From Sphingomonas bacterium (GTDB lineage Bacteria; Pseudomonadota; Alphaproteobacteria; Sphingomonadales; Sphingomonadaceae), in assembly GCF_028293085.1 (NCBI RefSeq), contig NZ_JAQGLC010000320.1, positions 1 to 43,401 of the forward strand: a DNA stretch of 43,401 nt, in the 5' to 3' direction. Position numbers and translations under genes: made by a program. This document shows, in pieces, positions 1 through 8,186 of this stretch (its first letter is position 1; each line of letters begins with the position of its first letter). A model generated the notes under the pieces. That model saw nothing but the letters and a program-made list of their open reading frames with translations. It searched no databases and was not told the DNA's origin.

Positions 1-930
1 CACATGACTGCCTGGATCGGTACCGCGCGACGCATGGTGGCGATGAAGGCAAAATGTACAGGCACGCTGGTGATGATCGCACAGCCCGGCGAGGAGACCG
101 GCGAAGGCGCGCGGGCGATGCTCGACGACGGGCTCTATACGCGATTTCCCAAGCCCGGATTCGTGATCGCCTTCCACGACTCCGCAGCCTTGCCGGCGGG
201 CAAAATCGGTTATTCCAACGGCCCCGCCTTCGCCAATGTCGACAGCGTCGACCTGGACGTGAAGGGCGTCGGCGGCCACGGCGCCTATCCCTATACGACC
301 AAGGACCCGATCGTGCTAGCGAGTCGGATCGTGGGGGCGCTGCAAACGCTTGTCAGCCGCGAGAACAATCCGCTGGACCCCGCCGTGGTGACGGTGGGCA
401 GCTTCCAGGCGGGCGCCACGCACAACATCATCCCGTCGGAAGCCAGGCTGCTGCTCACCGTCCGCAGCTATAGCGAGACCACACGCCAGCTGCTGTTGGA
501 AGGCATCAAGCGCATCGCGCGCGGCGAGGCGATCGCGGCGGGCGTGTCCGAGGCGCGGATGCCAGTCGTCACCGTGCGGGACCGCGAATTCATGCCGGTT
601 ACCTTCAACACCGAGAAATTGACGGCATCGACCGCTGCGTTGCTGTCCTCGCGCTTCGGCGTCGAGCGGGTAGGCGTGGTGCCGCCTATCATGGGGGGCG
701 AGGATTTCAGCCGCTATCATCTCGCCGATCCTGCAATCGAGAGCGTGATCTTCTGGGTGGGTGGGGTGCCGATGGATCGCTGGGATGCGGCCAAGGGCGA
801 TCCGACCAAGCTGCCCTCGCTCCACAGTCCCTATTGGGCCCCCGATCCGGAGATCACGATCAGTACCGGCATTGAGGCGATGGTGACTGCGGCGATGGGC
901 GTGCTGAGCCCCGCCAACCCCGCGCCCTGA
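1..930 (+). CDS. M20-family amidohydrolase (hippurate hydrolase-like), 5'-truncated
   Basis: Metal-dependent amidohydrolase of the M20 aminoacylase/hippurate-hydrolase group, expected to hydrolyse an N-acyl amino acid or a related amide. The reading frame is already open at base 1 (His-Met-Thr-Ala-Trp, matching the end of the family's GHDxHxTAW block), so the ATG at base 4 is internal and the N-terminal metal-binding part lies outside the window. Visible family motifs, in order, are PGEETGEGAR (metal/catalytic Glu pair), GGHGAYP in the dimerisation domain, NIIPSEA, GGEDFSRY and LHSPYWAPD near the C-terminus. About 309 residues remain of a usual 400-450. No signal peptide can be judged because the N-terminus is missing. 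It is separated from the convergent Bat operon by about 360 bp and has no clear functional link to it. The family call is firm; the substrate is unknown. Confidence 0.9.
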   Translation, partial: HMTAWIGTARRMVAMKAKCTGTLVMIAQPGEETGEGARAMLDDGLYTRFPKPGFVIAFHDSAALPAGKIGYSNGPAFANVDSVDLDVKGVGGHGAYPYTTKDPIVLASRIVGALQTLVSRENNPLDPAVVTVGSFQAGATHNIIPSEARLLLTVRSYSETTRQLLLEGIKRIARGEAIAAGVSEARMPVVTVRDREFMPVTFNTEKLTASTAALLSSRFGVERVGVVPPIMGGEDFSRYHLADPAIESVIFWVGGVPMDRWDAAKGDPTKLPSLHSPYWAPDPEITISTGIEAMVTAAMGVLSPANPAP

Positions 931-1294
931 ACTGCGCGCAAAGACCGGGTCGTGCCGACAAAGTGGATTCCCAGGCGCGCCGATGTCTGATTCAGGGTAG
1001 TTTTTGGGAAGCTGCCTTGATCCGAGATTTGTTCTGCGACGAGGAGCGGGACTGCGTTGAGCCGTTCGTGTTCCAACGTGGTGCTCGGCGCGACCTGTAT
1101 GGGTATTTCGCAAAATTGGTCATCGGCTTACCCTGGGGTGCGGCGCCGGGCGCCGTCCGGATTGTCGGAACTGGTGCTCGAAGCCACTGAGAGCGGCGGG
1201 GGCAATCCCGGTCTGTAGGTGATCGGCAGCACGATAATCCGGGCAAGCCAGTGTGCAGCCGGCGCTATCCAGGAATAACGAGTATCCGCCACCT
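931..1294. other. Intergenic stretch without a supported gene
   Basis: This is the convergent space between the M20 gene and the Bat operon. The short ORFs here have no recognisable motif. A frame at 963-1190 and its antisense ORFs have a faint look of degraded mobile-element sequence, but I could not match any transposase motif. A GC-rich run (GGCGCCGGGCGCC, near 1145) could form a hairpin but lacks a T-run. Confidence 0.4.
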
Positions 1295-3439
1295 TCACTC
1301 GGGAGGGGTCTGGCTCGCCCAAACCGGCGTGAGGTTGTCGTTCCTGATCCAGCCGGAACTCCCGCTGGAAAGGCTGACGCGACGCCAGTTGAGAAACTGG
1401 CCTTCGGCTTGGCCAATTGTCCCTGCGGATAGCTGAATGGCGGAAGGGTCACCGAGCGTGTCGACGGGCAGGGGCCGCAACCGCGACTCACGCCAAACGA
1501 TCACGGCGTCGGGATCGGCAAGCAGCCCGTAACTATGCAGGCCGGCAAAGGTGGCCGTCGCGGCGAGAGTTCCAGCGACCAGCACGCCCGCTCCAACGCG
1601 GGCCGCGACCGTCCCCACATGACCGAACACAGCCAGCAGCAGGGCTATCGTCCCCATCGCGGCGATCCAGGTGCAGGCGATTGTCCAGCGCTGCCAGATG
1701 GCGGGGGACGCCATTGCGGCTGCCCGCGTGCGCCAATTGTCGGGGCGGAGTATCCCGGCCTCGCGCGGATTAGCGAATCCTGCTTCCGAAGCGGCGCGGC
1801 TCCATAATGCGCGCGTTTCCTTCGAGGCTGGATGCTGCACCCAGGCTGTTGCCGCCTGTCCGGCCGCCTCGTTCCAATAGCCTTGCCGCGCCAGGCCGAT
1901 CGCCAAATTGTACCGCGCCTTCCAGTCGTTCGGTTGACGCGCGAGCTCGGCGCGGAACACGCCCTCGGCGGGCGGTTGCGTCGCGGGGGCCGGCATCGAC
2001 CAGGAGAGGACCGCCAGCGCGAGCACGCCTGCGAGCGGGAACAGATTCTTCCGGCGCAGCATCGTTGCCGGTGAGAAAGATGGTGGCGGCACTCGCTCTG
2101 CCAGTGCGGCTTGCGCCCGCGTCGGCCAGTCGGGCGGAAGGGGGGTGTCGCGTCCATAGAGATAGTGGTCCGCCTCGGCCCATAATCGGTGCCAGGCGCT
2201 GTCTTTCGCGAATGAGGCGGGGACGGGGACCGCGGCGAGGCCCAGCCACCTTGCGCTGTTGTCCTGCCAGGCCCGCACCAGCTTCCGGCGTTCGATCGCG
2301 TCGCTGTTGTGCATAAGTCCGTCGAGCGCGGCGGTGAGTCCGCGATACGCCAGACGCGACAATCGGTGGGGATCGCGGGAACGGGCGTGCATAAAGGCAA
2401 GGGCCAGCCAGCAGAGCAAGATGATCGCCACCGGGAGCGCGAGCGCCAGCCGCCAGACGGCACGTTCGAGCGGCGCAGTCACCACCTCTCTGCCTTTGAG
2501 CAAGGGCGGAAGGTCGTCGGCCGCACCAGCGTTCGGAGCGAGGGAGCCAGTCGGGATGAGGCTTTGGGCAGCGTTCGGCGCGACGGAGACGGCGATAGCC
2601 GGCGCGGTTACCACGACATAGGCACCTTGTGCCGGATCGAAGACGTGCATCGAGACCGGGCCGAGCGTGAATTGGCCCGCGTGGCGGGGAATCAACGTCA
2701 CGACTTCCTGGCTCGACCGCTCGAACATCGTGGCGCCCGGCGCTTCCTTCGTTCGGGGCTGCCCGTCGATGTCGAAATCGGCGGAAACCTGGCGTGCCGG
2801 CATTCCCCTCAGCATTGGCCAACTTCCCAGGCCCGAAAGCGTCAGCGTCCAGTGTAGGGGTTTGCCCAACGTTGCGGGCCCATTGACCGATGACGACAAG
2901 CGGAACGAACCGACGATACCTAGAAAGTCGGCGGGCGCGGGCGGCAGCGGTCGGACGGTCAGCGTCGCGGGGGCTGTATGGGCGACCAGGCGGCCGGTGA
3001 TCGTGCGCGCGTAATCGTCGGTGCGGAAGACCCCGGTCTGCACCACCATCGCCTGCGCCGCGCGGCGCAGCGGGATCGGGCCTCCGGTGAGCGCCATCGC
3101 GCGGGTGTGCTGGGTGATATCGGTGAAGCGCTGGCCGGGCGGCGGTGGACCATATGCCGGCTTGCCCAGGGATTCTATGATCAGCGGGGCCGCCTGCCAG
3201 TCGAGCTCCCCGTCGAGATTCTGGAACTTGCTCCACTCGACCCGCCAGTCGAGTGTCAGGTCGAACACCTCACCCGCCCATAGCGACCGCTTGGGCCAAA
3301 TGAAGGCGCCGGACACCACCGCGGGAGCAGAATTGCTGGCGCCTGCTGCGGCCTGATTGTCCTGCGCCACGGCAGGAGCCGCGATCGCGAGCGACGCGAG
3401 GACAATAATCCACCTGGCGATCCCGACGACGTTCACCAT
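1295..3439 (-). CDS. BatD-type oxygen-tolerance protein fused to a BatE-like TPR/SH3 tail
   Basis: Last gene of the Bat operon. The start is placed at the ATG whose protein begins MVNVVGIARW, giving 714 aa and a clear signal peptide ending in APAVAQ. The longer ORF start at 3568 would run far into the upstream gene. The first 350 or so residues are the BatD beta-rich periplasmic region, followed by a membrane segment around residues 375-395 (ALALPVAIILLCWLALAF). After a cytoplasmic stretch and another hydrophobic segment comes a TPR-like helical block (QPNDWKARYNLAIGLARQGY...), then two more hydrophobic segments and a C-terminal SH3-like block (SGWIRNDNLTPVW). TPR plus SH3 is the plan of BatE, so this gene appears to combine BatD and BatE. 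It overlaps the upstream gene by 7 bp (ATGGTGA). Bat proteins are linked to aerotolerance and envelope stress in other bacteria; the molecular role is unsettled. Confidence 0.82.
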   Translation of the reverse strand: MVNVVGIARWIIVLASLAIAAPAVAQDNQAAAGASNSAPAVVSGAFIWPKRSLWAGEVFDLTLDWRVEWSKFQNLDGELDWQAAPLIIESLGKPAYGPPPPGQRFTDITQHTRAMALTGGPIPLRRAAQAMVVQTGVFRTDDYARTITGRLVAHTAPATLTVRPLPPAPADFLGIVGSFRLSSSVNGPATLGKPLHWTLTLSGLGSWPMLRGMPARQVSADFDIDGQPRTKEAPGATMFERSSQEVVTLIPRHAGQFTLGPVSMHVFDPAQGAYVVVTAPAIAVSVAPNAAQSLIPTGSLAPNAGAADDLPPLLKGREVVTAPLERAVWRLALALPVAIILLCWLALAFMHARSRDPHRLSRLAYRGLTAALDGLMHNSDAIERRKLVRAWQDNSARWLGLAAVPVPASFAKDSAWHRLWAEADHYLYGRDTPLPPDWPTRAQAALAERVPPPSFSPATMLRRKNLFPLAGVLALAVLSWSMPAPATQPPAEGVFRAELARQPNDWKARYNLAIGLARQGYWNEAAGQAATAWVQHPASKETRALWSRAASEAGFANPREAGILRPDNWRTRAAAMASPAIWQRWTIACTWIAAMGTIALLLAVFGHVGTVAARVGAGVLVAGTLAATATFAGLHSYGLLADPDAVIVWRESRLRPLPVDTLGDPSAIQLSAGTIGQAEGQFLNWRRVSLSSGSSGWIRNDNLTPVWASQTPPE

Positions 3440-5181
3440 GTCTGCTCGCGATCGGCAGAAGGCTTTGCGGAGCCACGCTGCATGAGCCGGAACAATGCGG
3501 CGGGAGAGTCGGTCCCGCGCAACTTGTCGAGCAGATACAGTGGTTGAACCAGCGACGGATCTTGCCACTCGGCGGGATCGTAGCGATCACGGCGATTGCC
3601 GCCGACGTTGCGCGTGCCCGGCTGTTTCCCCTTTCCATCCTGGCCGCCAGGCTGGCTCGACGCGTCCTGGCCGCCGGCCTGGTGGGGCGGCGGCTCGCTC
3701 GGCACGATCTGCTGGCGGTTCGCCATCGTTGGTTCGTTGGTATCGTCCGACTTGCCCGAGCCTTTCGACCTGGACGGTGGCGAGGGCTGGAGCAGCCGAT
3801 TGAGCCGCGCGGCCAATCCATCCCAATCGGCAAGTTTCGGATCGAGCCGCTGCCCGCGCGCGACCGCGAGAAGCCCGTCCCGCAGCACGCCTTCAGACAG
3901 CGGATGGGCATGGCCGCGATGCACTTCGCCATAGCGGGTGGCCGTATTGGCGAAATAAAGCCAATCGGCAGCGGTGATCTGTTTCTTCACGATGAGGTGC
4001 GAGACCGCGGCGTTCATCAGCATTAGTGGATCAGGCTCGATTCCGTGCAGATCGGGGTCGAGCATCGCGGTGACCGTGCCGGGCTGCCCTGGCGTCTCCC
4101 GCCCCGATTGCGCTGTCGCCGGCCGTTGGCCGGATATGGCGGTGAGGAGAAATGCGAGTATCGCAAATGCGGGCGCCGCGGCAGCCGCGTGCCTGTGGAC
4201 GCGCAGACGGCTCGCCCATTCCGTCGCTGCGCTCCACGCGAGCAGCAGCAAAGCGGCTATCAGGAGCCAGAAGAACTGATCGGCACGGCCGTCACCGTCG
4301 GAAGTGTCACGACCGTCGCGAGCGTCCTGCGCCAGGGCCGCGCGGACGTGCGACGCAAGCGTTTCCACATCTGCCCCCTCCAGAACGTCACCGCCGGTCA
4401 CACGGGCGATACGTTCGAGAATTGCGGCATCCAGCCGCGAATGGACGACGTTTCCTTTGCGATCCCGTAGTGGCGATCCGCCCGGTCCTGGGACGGGTGA
4501 GCCCTCCGAGGTGCCGATGCCGACGGCAATCACACGCACTTTATTGGTGCGAAGAGCGTCCAGCGGGGCCTGCCAGGGCGCCGCGTCGGCTTCGCCATCG
4601 CTGAGCAGGACGAGTACATGCCCTCGGCTCGTGCGATCGAATGCAGCACCCGCAGTTTCCAGCAACGCAGCAATGTTGGTGCCCGGATCGACCATGTCGT
4701 CGGGCGAAAGCTTCGGCAGATAGGCCTGGAGCATCGCGCGATCTTCGCTCGGCGGGGCGAGCAGGAACGCCCTGCCGGCAAATCCGATCAGCCCGAGCTT
4801 CTGCTCCGGCAGTGCATCGGCCAGACCGGTCGCGATCGTCCGCGCGTGTTCAAGGCGCGAGGGCTGCACGTCCGGCGCCAGCATGCTGCGGGACAAATCG
4901 AGAGCGATCACGACCTCGCCGGCAGGTGCAAAAGCCGACTGCGGGGCGGTACCGAACTGGGGACGGGCAAGCGCGACGATCGCCAGCAGAACCGCGAGCC
5001 AGAAGCGCCAGCGGAAGGCTGCTCGCGCTCCCACGCCCAAGCGAACGCGGCCACCGGCTGCGAAGCCCGCACGAATATTGGGGAAGAGGGTGGTTGCCGA
5101 AGGGGACGATCGCCAACTCGCCGCGCCGACGGCCAGCGCAGGCACAAGCAGCAGCAACATCCACGGCCAGGTGAAGCTCAT
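3433..5181 (-). CDS. BatB-type VWA membrane protein fused to a BatC-like C-terminal region
   Basis: Von Willebrand factor A protein of the Bat system, 582 aa from the ATG at 5181, which overlaps the batA stop as ATGA. The ORF-track start at 5220 would extend into batA. An N-terminal membrane helix (MLLLLVPALAVG) and a second one near residue 60 precede the VWA domain, whose metal-binding motif is intact (DLSRSML, DxSxS) with LSDGEAD further on. A membrane segment follows near residue 310. The C-terminal 230 residues are periplasmic in style: a helical block resembling the TPR part of BatC, then a low-complexity Ser/Pro/Gln/Gly stretch (SQPGGQDGKGKQPG). It therefore looks like BatB and BatC in one chain. 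The VWA domain is certain; equating the tail with BatC is inference. Confidence 0.85.
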   Translation of the reverse strand: MSFTWPWMLLLLVPALAVGAASWRSSPSATTLFPNIRAGFAAGGRVRLGVGARAAFRWRFWLAVLLAIVALARPQFGTAPQSAFAPAGEVVIALDLSRSMLAPDVQPSRLEHARTIATGLADALPEQKLGLIGFAGRAFLLAPPSEDRAMLQAYLPKLSPDDMVDPGTNIAALLETAGAAFDRTSRGHVLVLLSDGEADAAPWQAPLDALRTNKVRVIAVGIGTSEGSPVPGPGGSPLRDRKGNVVHSRLDAAILERIARVTGGDVLEGADVETLASHVRAALAQDARDGRDTSDGDGRADQFFWLLIAALLLLAWSAATEWASRLRVHRHAAAAAPAFAILAFLLTAISGQRPATAQSGRETPGQPGTVTAMLDPDLHGIEPDPLMLMNAAVSHLIVKKQITAADWLYFANTATRYGEVHRGHAHPLSEGVLRDGLLAVARGQRLDPKLADWDGLAARLNRLLQPSPPSRSKGSGKSDDTNEPTMANRQQIVPSEPPPHQAGGQDASSQPGGQDGKGKQPGTRNVGGNRRDRYDPAEWQDPSLVQPLYLLDKLRGTDSPAALFRLMQRGSAKPSADREQTW

Positions 5182-6218
5182 GCCGTGGCCGGCCTGCCGG
5201 CATTCGTCGCCCGCCGCCACGCCAAGCCCGGGGCCAAGCCCGGGAGAGCGAGCAGGAGAAGCAACGCGATCGCAGGGAGCGCGGCCCAGGCGAACAGCTC
5301 CGTCACGACGAGGTGCGTCCTAACCTTGAAATCTGCCTTCTTCGCCGAATCGATCGCAGCAAAAGCGGTTGCGATGGCTCTGCTGTCGTCGGCGCGGAAA
5401 TAGCGGCCACCCGTCACCGTCGCGATCGTGCGCAATGCATCGGTGTCGATGCTCGAGGGCTGCATGCGGATTCCGATACGGCGGCCCGCATCGTCGAAAA
5501 TCGGTGTTGGCACCATGCCGTTGCGCCCCGCGCCGATGGCATAGGTTGGTACATGACGATGACTGGCGATCGCGGTCGCCTGGGGCGGTGTCAGGCTGCC
5601 GCTGGTATTGGCGCCATCGGTCAGCAACACGATAAACGCGCCGGTCGAAAGCGGATTGCCCCGGCTCGATTCCAGATTGGTCAGGGCGATGCCAAGGCCG
5701 TCGCCGATCGCGGTGCCGTCCTCGATCAGGCCGATGCGTAGCGCGTCGATCTTCGTGAGCAGCCAATCATGATCGGTGGTCAGTGGCGCAAATGTGTACG
5801 CATGGCCCGCAAAGAGTACCACGCCGATGCGGTCCTTCGGTCGCCCCGCAATGAAGGCGCGGATCACGGGCCGGATCGCGTCGAGCCGGTTGATCGGCCC
5901 GCTGACCCCGCGATAATCCTCCGCCAGCATGGAGGTGGAAAGATCGATTGCCAGCACGAGATCATAGCCGCGCGAGATTACCTCCTCACGACTGCCGATC
6001 CGTTGCGGCCGGGCCGCGGCGACCGCGAGCAGCGCGATCGCCACATATAGCGCAGCCATTCGCCAATTCACTCGCGCGAGCGGCTCGGCCGGCGCCCATG
6101 ATGACGCATAGGGAATCAGCAGCACCCGCGCCCGCCCGCGCCGCCGCCGCCACGCAAACAACACCGGGATCACGAGCAACAGGAGGAGCAGATAGGGATC
6201 GGCAAACCGGGCGCTCAT
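5178..6218 (-). CDS. BatA-type VWA domain membrane protein
   Basis: BatA-like protein of 346 aa. The start ATG at 6218 overlaps the DUF58 stop as ATGA and gives MSARFADPYLLLLLLVIPV, a membrane anchor typical of BatA. A second helix follows near residue 45 (MAALYVAIALLAVAAA). The VWA domain begins at about residue 75 with the MIDAS motif DLSTSML (DxSxS) and continues with VVLFAGHAYTFAPLT and LLTDGANTSG. A C-terminal membrane helix (ALPAIALLLLLALPG) closes the protein. The arrangement of membrane pair, VWA and C-terminal helix is the usual BatA/BatB fold. The 4-bp overlaps on both sides indicate translational coupling within the operon. The partner is probably the BatB fusion encoded next. Confidence 0.88.
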   Translation of the reverse strand: MSARFADPYLLLLLLVIPVLFAWRRRRGRARVLLIPYASSWAPAEPLARVNWRMAALYVAIALLAVAAARPQRIGSREEVISRGYDLVLAIDLSTSMLAEDYRGVSGPINRLDAIRPVIRAFIAGRPKDRIGVVLFAGHAYTFAPLTTDHDWLLTKIDALRIGLIEDGTAIGDGLGIALTNLESSRGNPLSTGAFIVLLTDGANTSGSLTPPQATAIASHRHVPTYAIGAGRNGMVPTPIFDDAGRRIGIRMQPSSIDTDALRTIATVTGGRYFRADDSRAIATAFAAIDSAKKADFKVRTHLVVTELFAWAALPAIALLLLLALPGLAPGLAWRRATNAGRPATA

Positions 6219-7126
6219 GCCGCGCTGGCTCCCGCCCTCGGCCCGGTCCGCGCGCGGCTCCGCAGGAAATGGATCAGCGCCGCCAGCGGATCGGCGGTGG
6301 TGGAGACGACCAGGCGATCGTCGGGATCGGGCCACCATGCGCGCCAGCGCTTTTCGCGTTCGGCGTACCAGGTTGCGTGCGCGGCGCGTGCCGCGGCGCT
6401 GTCGCGCAACTGGACGAGATCGCCCGAAGCCGGGTCGTAAGCGAGCGCGTCTCGCAGAGCGGGGCCTTCACGCTCCCATTCGTCCTCGACCCGGATGCCG
6501 ATCACCTGATGCCGTCGCCGAATCGCCGTCCATTCGTACGGGGGGCTGCCCGCCGGCACCTCGCCAAGCCACACGATCAGCGCGCCACGCGGCACCGGCC
6601 GGGCGGGGATGGGAGAGCCCGCAAACGGCGTGGTCGGATCCGGCAACGGTGCGCGATACAGCCCCGCGATTGCGTTCAGGATGCGTGCCCGCCGTCGTGT
6701 GGGTGGATAGAAAGTCGCACCGTCCGGCGCATGATGCAGCAGGGCGGCACGCTCGCGGTTGATGGTAGCCAGCATCAGGGCGAGCCCCGCCACCTCGAAC
6801 AGTATCTCGCGCTTGGTGACCGCGCCCGATCCGAACTGCAGCGCCGGATCATCGTTGACTATGACGAGGACGGTGACTTCGCGTTCCTCGACAAAGACCT
6901 TGCGATAGGGTTCGCCCAGCCGTGCGGTCACGTTCCAGTCGATGTCGCGGACATCGTCACCAAATTCGTATCGAACGACCTGGTCGAATTCCATGCCGCG
7001 TCCACGGAAGATGGAGCGGTGTTCGCCGACCATCGGTGTCTCGACGCGGCGGTGGCGAAGGCGCCATTCCAGACGTCTGAGCGCGGCGCGGGCGCGCTGG
7101 TCGAGAAGACGCGAAGACGGCAGCAT
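6215..7126 (-). CDS. DUF58 protein of the MoxR/Bat operon
   Basis: DUF58 protein, 303 aa when started at MLPSSRLLDQRARAALRRLEW (ATG 7126), 13 bp after the MoxR stop. The longer ORF start at 7177 lies inside moxR. The family signature is clear: an N-terminal basic helical region, then EHRSIFRGRGMEFDQVVRY and DDVRDIDWNVTARLGEPYRKVF, the DUF58 hallmark. After that comes a VWA-like beta strand (EREVTVLVIVNDDP) in which the MIDAS serines are absent. DUF58 proteins almost always sit directly after MoxR ATPases and before VWA proteins, as here. They are thought to act with MoxR in maturation or chaperoning of a VWA-containing complex. Upstream, the mRNA has only a weak GGAC ribosome site, so coupling to moxR is likely. 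Confidence 0.88.
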   Translation of the reverse strand: MLPSSRLLDQRARAALRRLEWRLRHRRVETPMVGEHRSIFRGRGMEFDQVVRYEFGDDVRDIDWNVTARLGEPYRKVFVEEREVTVLVIVNDDPALQFGSGAVTKREILFEVAGLALMLATINRERAALLHHAPDGATFYPPTRRRARILNAIAGLYRAPLPDPTTPFAGSPIPARPVPRGALIVWLGEVPAGSPPYEWTAIRRRHQVIGIRVEDEWEREGPALRDALAYDPASGDLVQLRDSAAARAAHATWYAEREKRWRAWWPDPDDRLVVSTTADPLAALIHFLRSRARTGPRAGASAA

Positions 7127-7139
7127 GGTCGTCCGCGCG

Positions 7140-8120
7140 TCAGGACGGCACGGCGATGGTCGCGACGATGTCGGCAATCACATCATCGGCGCTCGATCCC
7201 TCGGCCTCCGCCTCGTACGTCAGGCCGACGCGATGACGCAGCACCTCGGGCGCGATTTCCTGCACCAGATCGGGTGTTACCTGGGCGAGGCCGCGCAACA
7301 GCGCGAGCGCGCGACCAGATTGGTACAGGGCGAGCGAGGCACGGGGCGACGCGCCAAATGCCAGCGGCCTAAATCCGCCGCGCCCCGATTCCGCCAGCGT
7401 CCGCGTTTGACGTACCAGCGCGAGCACATAGCGTTCGATCTCCGGCGCCACGAAAACCGCATCGACCGCCTCGCGCAGGGCAAGAAGCTCCGCTCCGCTG
7501 GAAATCGCGGTGACCTCCGGTGCATGCGTGGCGGAACCCCAGCGGCGCAGCATCTCCAACTCATCGGTATCGGCGGGATAGTCGAGCAGCAGCTTGAACA
7601 GAAAGCGGTCGGTCTGCGCCTCGGGCAGTGGATAGGTACCCTCTTGTTCGACCGGGTTCTGGGTCGCCATCACGAAGAAGGGGTGCGGCAATTTGTGGGT
7701 GACGCCACCGATCGTCACCTGCCGCTCCTGCATCGCCTCCAGCAATGCGCTCTGCACCTTGGCAGGCGAGCGATTAATCTCGTCGGCAAGTACCAGATTG
7801 GCGAATACGGGGCCGTGATGCGGCGTGAAGCTTCCGTCGCGCGGCGAATATACCATGGTGCCCACGACATCGCTCGGCAACAGATCGGGCGTGAACTGGA
7901 TGCGTTCGAACTCCAATCCCATCGCCTGGCCCAGCGACTTCACCAGCAGCGTCTTCGCGAGCCCGGGCATCCCCTCCAGCAACACATGCCCGCCCACGAG
8001 CAACGCGATCTGCAACCGTTCGACGATCGCGTGCTGACCAAGCACGGCCTTGCCGATTTCGGAGGAAACCCGCTCGGCCCAGGCAGGGCCGGACGGCGGC
8101 GTGTTGGCCGGTGCGTTCAT
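7140..8120 (-). CDS. MoxR-family AAA+ ATPase
   Basis: AAA+ ATPase of the MoxR family, 326 aa, a normal length. Walker A is GMPGLAKT at about residue 53, Walker B/DEXX is LVLADEINRSPAK at about residue 110, and sensor 1 is in FFVMATQNPVEQEGTYPLPEAQ, which is highly characteristic of MoxR. The C-terminal lid contains the usual LRHRVGLTYEAEAEG stretch. As first gene of the minus-strand operon it precedes DUF58 and the BatA/B/D set, the standard order. MoxR proteins are thought to act as chaperones that insert metal or remodel VWA proteins. The start at 8120 is the first in-frame ATG and agrees with the family length. Only 66 bp separate it from the stop of the D-aminoacylase gene on the same strand, so read-through from that gene is possible. 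Confidence 0.93.
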   Translation of the reverse strand: MNAPANTPPSGPAWAERVSSEIGKAVLGQHAIVERLQIALLVGGHVLLEGMPGLAKTLLVKSLGQAMGLEFERIQFTPDLLPSDVVGTMVYSPRDGSFTPHHGPVFANLVLADEINRSPAKVQSALLEAMQERQVTIGGVTHKLPHPFFVMATQNPVEQEGTYPLPEAQTDRFLFKLLLDYPADTDELEMLRRWGSATHAPEVTAISSGAELLALREAVDAVFVAPEIERYVLALVRQTRTLAESGRGGFRPLAFGASPRASLALYQSGRALALLRGLAQVTPDLVQEIAPEVLRHRVGLTYEAEAEGSSADDVIADIVATIAVPS

Positions 8121-8186
8121 GCGTTCAATCCTTACCCGGCAGCCGCCTCGTCCCAGCGAGCAACGGCGGTGTCCCCACGCCTTGGG

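Noticed and set aside
316-1113. Long minus-strand ORF antisense to the M20 gene (and similar long Arg-rich ORFs across the window)
   Set aside because: High-GC shadow ORFs with Arg/Ala/Pro-rich composition opposite genes with clear motifs.
931-1294. Degraded insertion sequence
   Set aside because: Only a vague impression; no transposase motif or terminal inverted repeats could be identified.
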